Below are positions 59,578 through 64,000 of a stretch of 64,000 bases of DNA, one piece after another (positions within the stretch are counted from its first letter, which is position 1; every line of letters begins with the position of its first letter). The position numbers and the translations under genes were made by a program. The notes below the pieces were generated by a model, which saw only the letters and a list, made by a program, of their open reading frames with translations, ran no database searches and had not been told where the DNA came from. The DNA is from Arenicola marina. Taxonomy: Eukaryota > Annelida > Polychaeta > Arenicolidae. Location of the stretch: positions 48,043,670 to 48,107,669 of the forward strand of contig OZ025248.1 in the NCBI GenBank assembly GCA_964019135.1. Reading direction: 5' to 3'.

Positions 59578-59767
59578 GGGGGCCGGCCCGGTAGCTCAGT
59601 GGGTTAGGGCGTTCGCCTTGAGTGCTCTATTGAGTGATCGATGGTTCAAGCCCCGCTCTGGCCATGTCTGTGGTTGCAGGATAAATATCTTGTCCTTCGC
59701 AAAGAGTAGGGAGTTACCTCTGGGGACATAGCTCCACTCTCTTTCTCTTATTGACACGATATGACCA
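59578..59767 (+). repeat. tRNA-derived SINE
   Basis: GGCCCGGTAGCTCAGTGGGT (A-box region, 59585-59604) and GGTTCAAGCCCC (B box, 59643-59654) have the spacing of an internal Pol III promoter, followed by GCTCTGGCCA. Anticodon-arm pairing is poor and there is a non-tRNA 3' tail (GTGGTTGCAGGATAAATATC onward), so this is a SINE and not a functional tRNA gene. The tail runs up to the left end of the 59774-63806 element. Confidence 0.75.
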
Positions 59768-60565
59768 AAAGTGCAGGGTGTCGAGTTTCTATTTTATTCC
59801 TATTTTTCTGGAGTGCTATTTATTCCTATTTTCTGAAAATTCGTTTTTTTTCCTATTTTCTCAGGTTCATGCCGTAATTATATATTTTACAAGGAAGAAT
59901 AATAGGCCTAAATTACATGCATAACTGATGATTTATTGTTTTGGGGTATATTAGAATTTCCCCTTCCCCCATGTTGTCGTACAGGGGATTTACATTGTTT
60001 TACTGCCTCCAACATCTGTATGCCCCCACCCCTGCGGGACCGGGGTTAGAATAGGCCCGACGCTTCTCCTTGCGTATCGTACGAGGAAACATTTTTTTAC
60101 TCCTCTTAAACTCATATAAAAGCACAAAAATATTGACCTGTACTAAATAAAATAATATTTGCCATTTCAAAATCGAAGCTGGTCTACAAGATCACATGAT
60201 TTTTTTTTTTTACCACGTACTGGAGTTTACATTCTCGGTTTGCCAGTAATGATATGAAGTTTTTCTGGTGATCCAATAGTTGGGTCTTGATTTTTGATAA
60301 AACTGCTTAATTGAACATATCTTGTGGTTGGATGAGATCGTATCCATGCAGTAGGTGCTAAACATCTCTAAAAATAGGTTGTAGCCCACCAGACTGAAAG
60401 TGCTGTTCAGATAAGCCAATGGACTTTATTGTACTATACAGTGCTAAATCACTCATAACTGCCAATAGATATAAACCTGAGGTCCGTTTTGATGAATACT
60501 TTTTTATGTGAGATAAAGTAATGGGGTGGTCAAATGGTTGAATACTTAAGTATACTAGCCGCCGC

Positions 60566-61685
60566 CGACGTCTAGCGCTGTTTCCGCATGTAGTCCGCCT
60601 AACTAAAGTTGCATACTGCGGCAACCGATGCCTAGCGCTGTTTCCGTATGTAGTCCCCTTAACTGTAAATTTGGATACTTCGGTAGCTGATGTCTAGCGC
60701 TGTTTCGGCTTAATTGTAAAATAGGGTACTGCGGTAACTGATGTCTAGCGCTGTTTCCGAATGTAGTCCCCTTATCCGCTCGCGGAACGTCTAGCGCTGT
60801 TTTCGCATGTAGTCCCCTTATCCGCTCGCGGGACGTCTATCGCGGTGTCCGCATGTAGTTCTCTTATCCGCTCGCGGGACGTCTAGCGCGGTGTCCGCAT
60901 GTAGTTCTCTTATCCGCTCGCGGGACGTCTAGCGCGGTGTCCGCATGTATTCCCCTTATCCGCTCGCGGGACGTCTAGCGCGGTGTCCGCATGTATTCCC
61001 CTTATCCGCTCGCGGGACGTCTAGCGGTGTCCGCATGTATTCCCCTTATCCGTTCGCGGGACGTCTAGCGGTGTCCGCATGTATTCCCCTTATCCGCTCG
61101 CCCGGACGTCTAGCGCGGTGTCCGCATGTAGTTCCCTTATCCGCTCGCGGGACGTCTAGCGCGGTGTCTGCATGTATTCCCCTTATCCGTTCGCGGGACG
61201 TCTAGCGGTGTCCGCATGTATTCCCCTTATCCGCTCGCGGGACGTCTAGCGCGGTGTCCGCATGTATTCCCCTTATCCGCTCGCGGGACTTTTTAGCGCG
61301 GTGTCCGCATGTAGTCCCCTTATCCGCTCGCGGGACGTCTAGCGCGGTCTCTGCATGTATTCCCCTTATCCGCTCGCGGGACATCTAGCGCGGTGTCCGC
61401 ATGTATTCCCCTTATCCGCTCGCGGGACGTCTAGCGGTGTCCGCATGTATTCCCCTTATCCGCTCGCGGGACATCTAGCGCGGTGTCCGCATGTAGTCCC
61501 CTTATCCGCTCGCGGGACGTATAGCGCGGTGTCCGCATGTATTCCCCTTATCCGCTCGCGGGACGTCTAGCGGTGTCCGCATGTATTCCCCTGATCCGCT
61601 CGCCCGGACGTCTAGCGCGGTGTCTGCATGTAGTCCCCTTATCCGCTCGCGGGACGTATAGCGCTGTTTCCACATGTAGTCCGCT
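60566..61685. repeat. CpG-dense minisatellite, about 46-bp unit, about 24 copies
   Basis: Units contain CTTATCCGCTCGCGGGACGT, CTAGCGCGGTGTCCGCATGT and then A(T/G)TCCC. A typical unit has seven CpG dinucleotides. Both edges decay into units that keep TAGCGCTGTTTCCGCATGTAGT but replace the CCGCTCGCGG half with AACTGTAAA-type sequence (60566-60780, 61670-61850). Confidence 0.94.
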
Positions 61686-62374
61686 TAACTGCAAAATTGG
61701 ACACTGAAATTGGACACTGCGGTAACTGGTGTCTAGCGTTGTTTCCGCATGTAGTTCCCTTAAATGTAAAATGGATACTGCGTGTAGTTCGCTTAACTGT
61801 AAAGTTGGACTCAGCGGTAACCGATGTCTGGTGCTGTTTCCGCATGAGCTTTAGCCAGTATGGTATCATTCGAATTTCAGCAGTCAATTTTAGCTAAATA
61901 TAGGGGAACATGGGGCAAAATGACCACCTTAACTTTCTTTGTATTTTTTGGAGGACAAGCAGTGCTATAAAAAGAGCCAAATTTTGGAAAACTGACAACA
62001 GTAATATTGTGAATAACATAGGTTGGATACATGCGAGTGACACGAACAACAATTTTACTAGCACACAAAACATGTTTTATGTCACAGTGGGTCATTTTGC
62101 CCCCCCAATGGGGCAAAATGGTCAGCACATTATTTCAGCTTGTTAATGAGTGAACTGAACAGCCTTACAAGGCAAACTCCTAACTCTCTGGAACAGTTTG
62201 ACCCAAAAGGATCACACACAGGAATTCCAAAAAACGTTTACGTCAGCAGAGGCGGATCGGGCGGGGGGACACCCCCTACCCCCACTTTTTGCCATTTTTC
62301 AGAGCAAAATTTAGGCCATCTGAGGCGCGGAACTCAGCTTTCATGCAAAGTCCTACTGTTGAACAGACCCGGGG

Positions 62375-62488
62375 CAGGGGCGGATCCAAGAGGGCGACCC
62401 GGCCCCGGCCCCCCTTTTTAGGACGGAAATGTATATAATTTATACCATTTACCGGCCCCCCTATCCAGCATATCTGGATCCGACCCTG
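62375..62488. mobile_element. MITE-like element with CAGGGGCGGATCC ends
   Basis: 114 bp bounded by CAGGGGCGGATCCA and TGGATCCGACCCTG. It has the same end family as 39866-39999 and 40266-41063. A further partial end (CAGAGGCGGATCGGG) lies about 125 bp upstream, near 62249. Confidence 0.65.
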
Positions 62489-62639
62489 AAACCGGCCCCC
62501 CGGATTTAGGGAGGGGGGGGGGGGGGGGTAAAAGATACATTGCTGGGTTTGGGAGTTCCGGGGTAAAGCCCCCCCTTTTCAAGCGCCAAAATCCGCTCTC
62601 CGAACGCACATTTTCAAAGCCACGCCCCCCCCCCCACCA

Positions 62640-62812
62640 CGATCGCAAGTTTTAAAGTAATCGCTCTATATTGGTATTTTCATCATAAATGTCCGCTCTA
62701 TATGGGTATCTTTTTCATCATAAATGTCCGCTCTATAGGGGTATCTTTTTCATCACAAATATCCGCTCTCTCAGGCATCAAGGCATCCGCGGACCCCCCC
62801 CCCCCCCACCAG
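62640..62812 (-). repeat. Inverse copy of the 8878-9090 dispersed repeat, with three short tandem units
   Basis: Read on the minus strand it runs poly-G, TCCGCGGATGCC, TTGATGCCTGAGAGAGCGGA and then units of AGAGCGGACATTTATGATGA and AAAGATACCC, about 36 bp each. The same AGAGCGGACAT word follows TTGATGCCT at 8898-8920. Confidence 0.7.
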
Positions 62813-63812
62813 ATTTGTATAATAGTGTCCCCCCCCCCTGCCCATCTGCGTTTTATCCTGACGAGCTGTATGTATCGAATAGAGACACGATGTCGCGTGC
62901 CGCCTGGCTCTGCCTCAATCAACGCTTCCGGCTCCCAGGGGCGCACAACTCTCCCTTCTTCAAGCTCCCTGTGACGCACATCGTTTTCTTCTTCAAGCAT
63001 ATTCATGATCATCAAAGATGTTCCGATTCAGTGGACATATCATCCAGTTTGCTAAAGATAATCGTTTCTGTTAGAGTATACATATTAAATTGGATGTGGG
63101 TAAAACGGCCCACCGGGTCATTTTGCCCCAAGCAGCGTGGGTCATTTTGCCTCTGTTAGTAACCTTAACATTTGACCGGTGTATGAAAAATGCGGCGCAG
63201 TATATTCCGCATCTGAATTACTTTTGGGGCTTGACTTGGACTTATCTTTCATCGTGTTAATTTATCAAATTTCCCCCCAAGCTAGTATCCACTGAGCTCT
63301 ACTTTCTTCCAGTGTTTACATTAGATGGAAACAGCCCAGAATCTTTTACTTCGGTAACGAAAGTCAGCTGTCTGCTTCAGCGCCCATGTAGATTTGTTAA
63401 GGTATCACGTGGCAAACAGGAATAAATATAAAACGCTTCAATACAGGTGGCAGCACCGCATGTGCGCGATATTGTGACCCCGATGGGTCATTTTGCCCCA
63501 TGTTCCCCTATGATGTGACACAATCAATCACTATCAGTTTTAAGTTTGGGGCAGATTCTTATGGCAACTTTTCGTTCAGATAGAGTTTCTAACCGTTTCT
63601 TTGTATTCAGTTGAAATTTAAAAGTTTGAATAAAACAAAGTGGATTGGGAAGGCTGTGAGGGGTGTTGGGAGGCCATCAGTTACTGAAGTGTTCCTCTTT
63701 GCATTCAGATGCTCCTATTTTTGTCCTATATGTATGTAGATATTCCCATTTTTGTCCTATTTTTTAGCTCCTCTGTTTCCTATTTTCGTATTTCCTTGAC
63801 ACCCTGAAAGTG

Positions 63813-64000
63813 GTCAAAGCGTCCTGAATATATACAACCAATCCAAGTCACAGATAATGGTTGATGGCTGCTACATATTGATAACCGGATTCATCTAATG
63901 CTTTGCGAGCTCTCGATAGTACCCGGAAATGCGTCCGTGGTTGACACAATTACCAGCTCGTTGTACTGGATAATAACGACAAGTGTAGCATGATAATCTG
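63813..64000. other. Right edge, nothing recognised
   Basis: Short AT-rich tail outside the composite element with no feature seen. Confidence 0.5.

Larger units (their letters stand above)
61903..63508. mobile_element. Non-autonomous DNA element with GGGGAACATGGGGCAAAATG ends, TA-flanked
   Basis: The first 23 bases are the exact reverse complement of the last 23. TA lies on both sides (61901-61902, 63509-63510). The subterminal word GGTCATTTTGCC recurs at about 62092, 63114, 63141 and 63484, and inverted at 61912 and near 62114. No transposase frame remains. It carries the insertions at 62249-62488 and 62640-62812. Confidence 0.8.
59774..63806. mobile_element. Putative 4-kb composite DNA element with AAAGTG target duplication
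   Basis: Left end CAGGGTGTC (59774) and right end GACACCCTG (63798-63806) are inverted, and AAAGTG flanks both sides (59768-59773 and 63807-63812). TCCTATTTT motifs crowd both subterminal regions. No transposase is visible. Inside lie a 46-bp minisatellite and the nested element 61903-63508. The inverted repeats are only 9 bp, so this is a hypothesis. Confidence 0.5.

Noticed and set aside
59581..59660. Functional tRNA gene
   Set aside because: A and B boxes are good, but the anticodon arm does not pair convincingly and a non-tRNA tail follows, so it is called a SINE.

Overview
The window looks like animal nuclear DNA. Its genes are split by GT-AG introns with preserved reading phase, it carries many DNA-transposon footprints and a tRNA-derived SINE, and there are no bacterial-type operons. 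Roughly 18-20 kb of the 64 kb is minisatellite, much of it inside introns. That density, with an invertebrate-type gene set, fits an amphioxus-like marine invertebrate best; this is inference, since no species marker is visible.

Three genes can be reconstructed. (1) A plus-strand gene (20517-28352, 5' end not found) encodes a WSD/DGAT-type O-acyltransferase domain preceded by a hydrophobic segment and followed by a coiled coil and a Ser-rich tail. Its acyltransferase motif reads HPCVSDG instead of HHxxxDG. (2) A minus-strand gene (37726 down to 35008, seven exons, 336 codons) encodes two RWD-like domains and a C-terminal RING-H2 finger split over three exons. (3) A plus-strand gene (41458-57019, ten exons, 607 codons) is a complete Wee1-type kinase, with the DTPHTPKSLL motif, GDGEFGSV, VHLDIKPGN, GDLGHVT and the Wee1 C-terminal tail. 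All introns keep phase. Genes 1 and 2 are convergent (6.6 kb apart); genes 2 and 3 are divergent (3.7 kb apart).

Layout: 1-7413 is a run of five adjacent minisatellite arrays (41-42, 73, 58, 23 and 27 bp units), the first with a 1045-bp higher-order repeat. 7414-10982 is gene-poor with (TA)n and dispersed repeats. 10983-19852 is an 8.9-kb CpG-free array of 22/17-bp units that is open in all six frames but not coding. 20517-28352 is the acyltransferase gene with arrays in two introns. 28353-35007 has nothing recognisable. 35008-37746 is the RWD/RING gene. 37747-41457 holds palindromes and DNA elements. 41458-57019 is WEE1, whose introns contain two foldback elements, a Tigger/pogo relic and four tandem arrays. 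57020-64000 holds a 51-bp array, a SINE and a 4-kb composite element with a CpG-dense array and nested elements.

The huge open frames in the arrays (up to about 3,000 codons) are artefacts of stop-free repeat units. No CRISPR, rRNA, functional tRNA or bacterial defence system is present. The most unusual features are the higher-order minisatellites, the array bounded by duplicated splice-donor sequence, the foldback element with a perfect 9-bp target duplication, the 43-bp identical segment carrying an X-box-like palindrome, and the altered catalytic motif in the acyltransferase.
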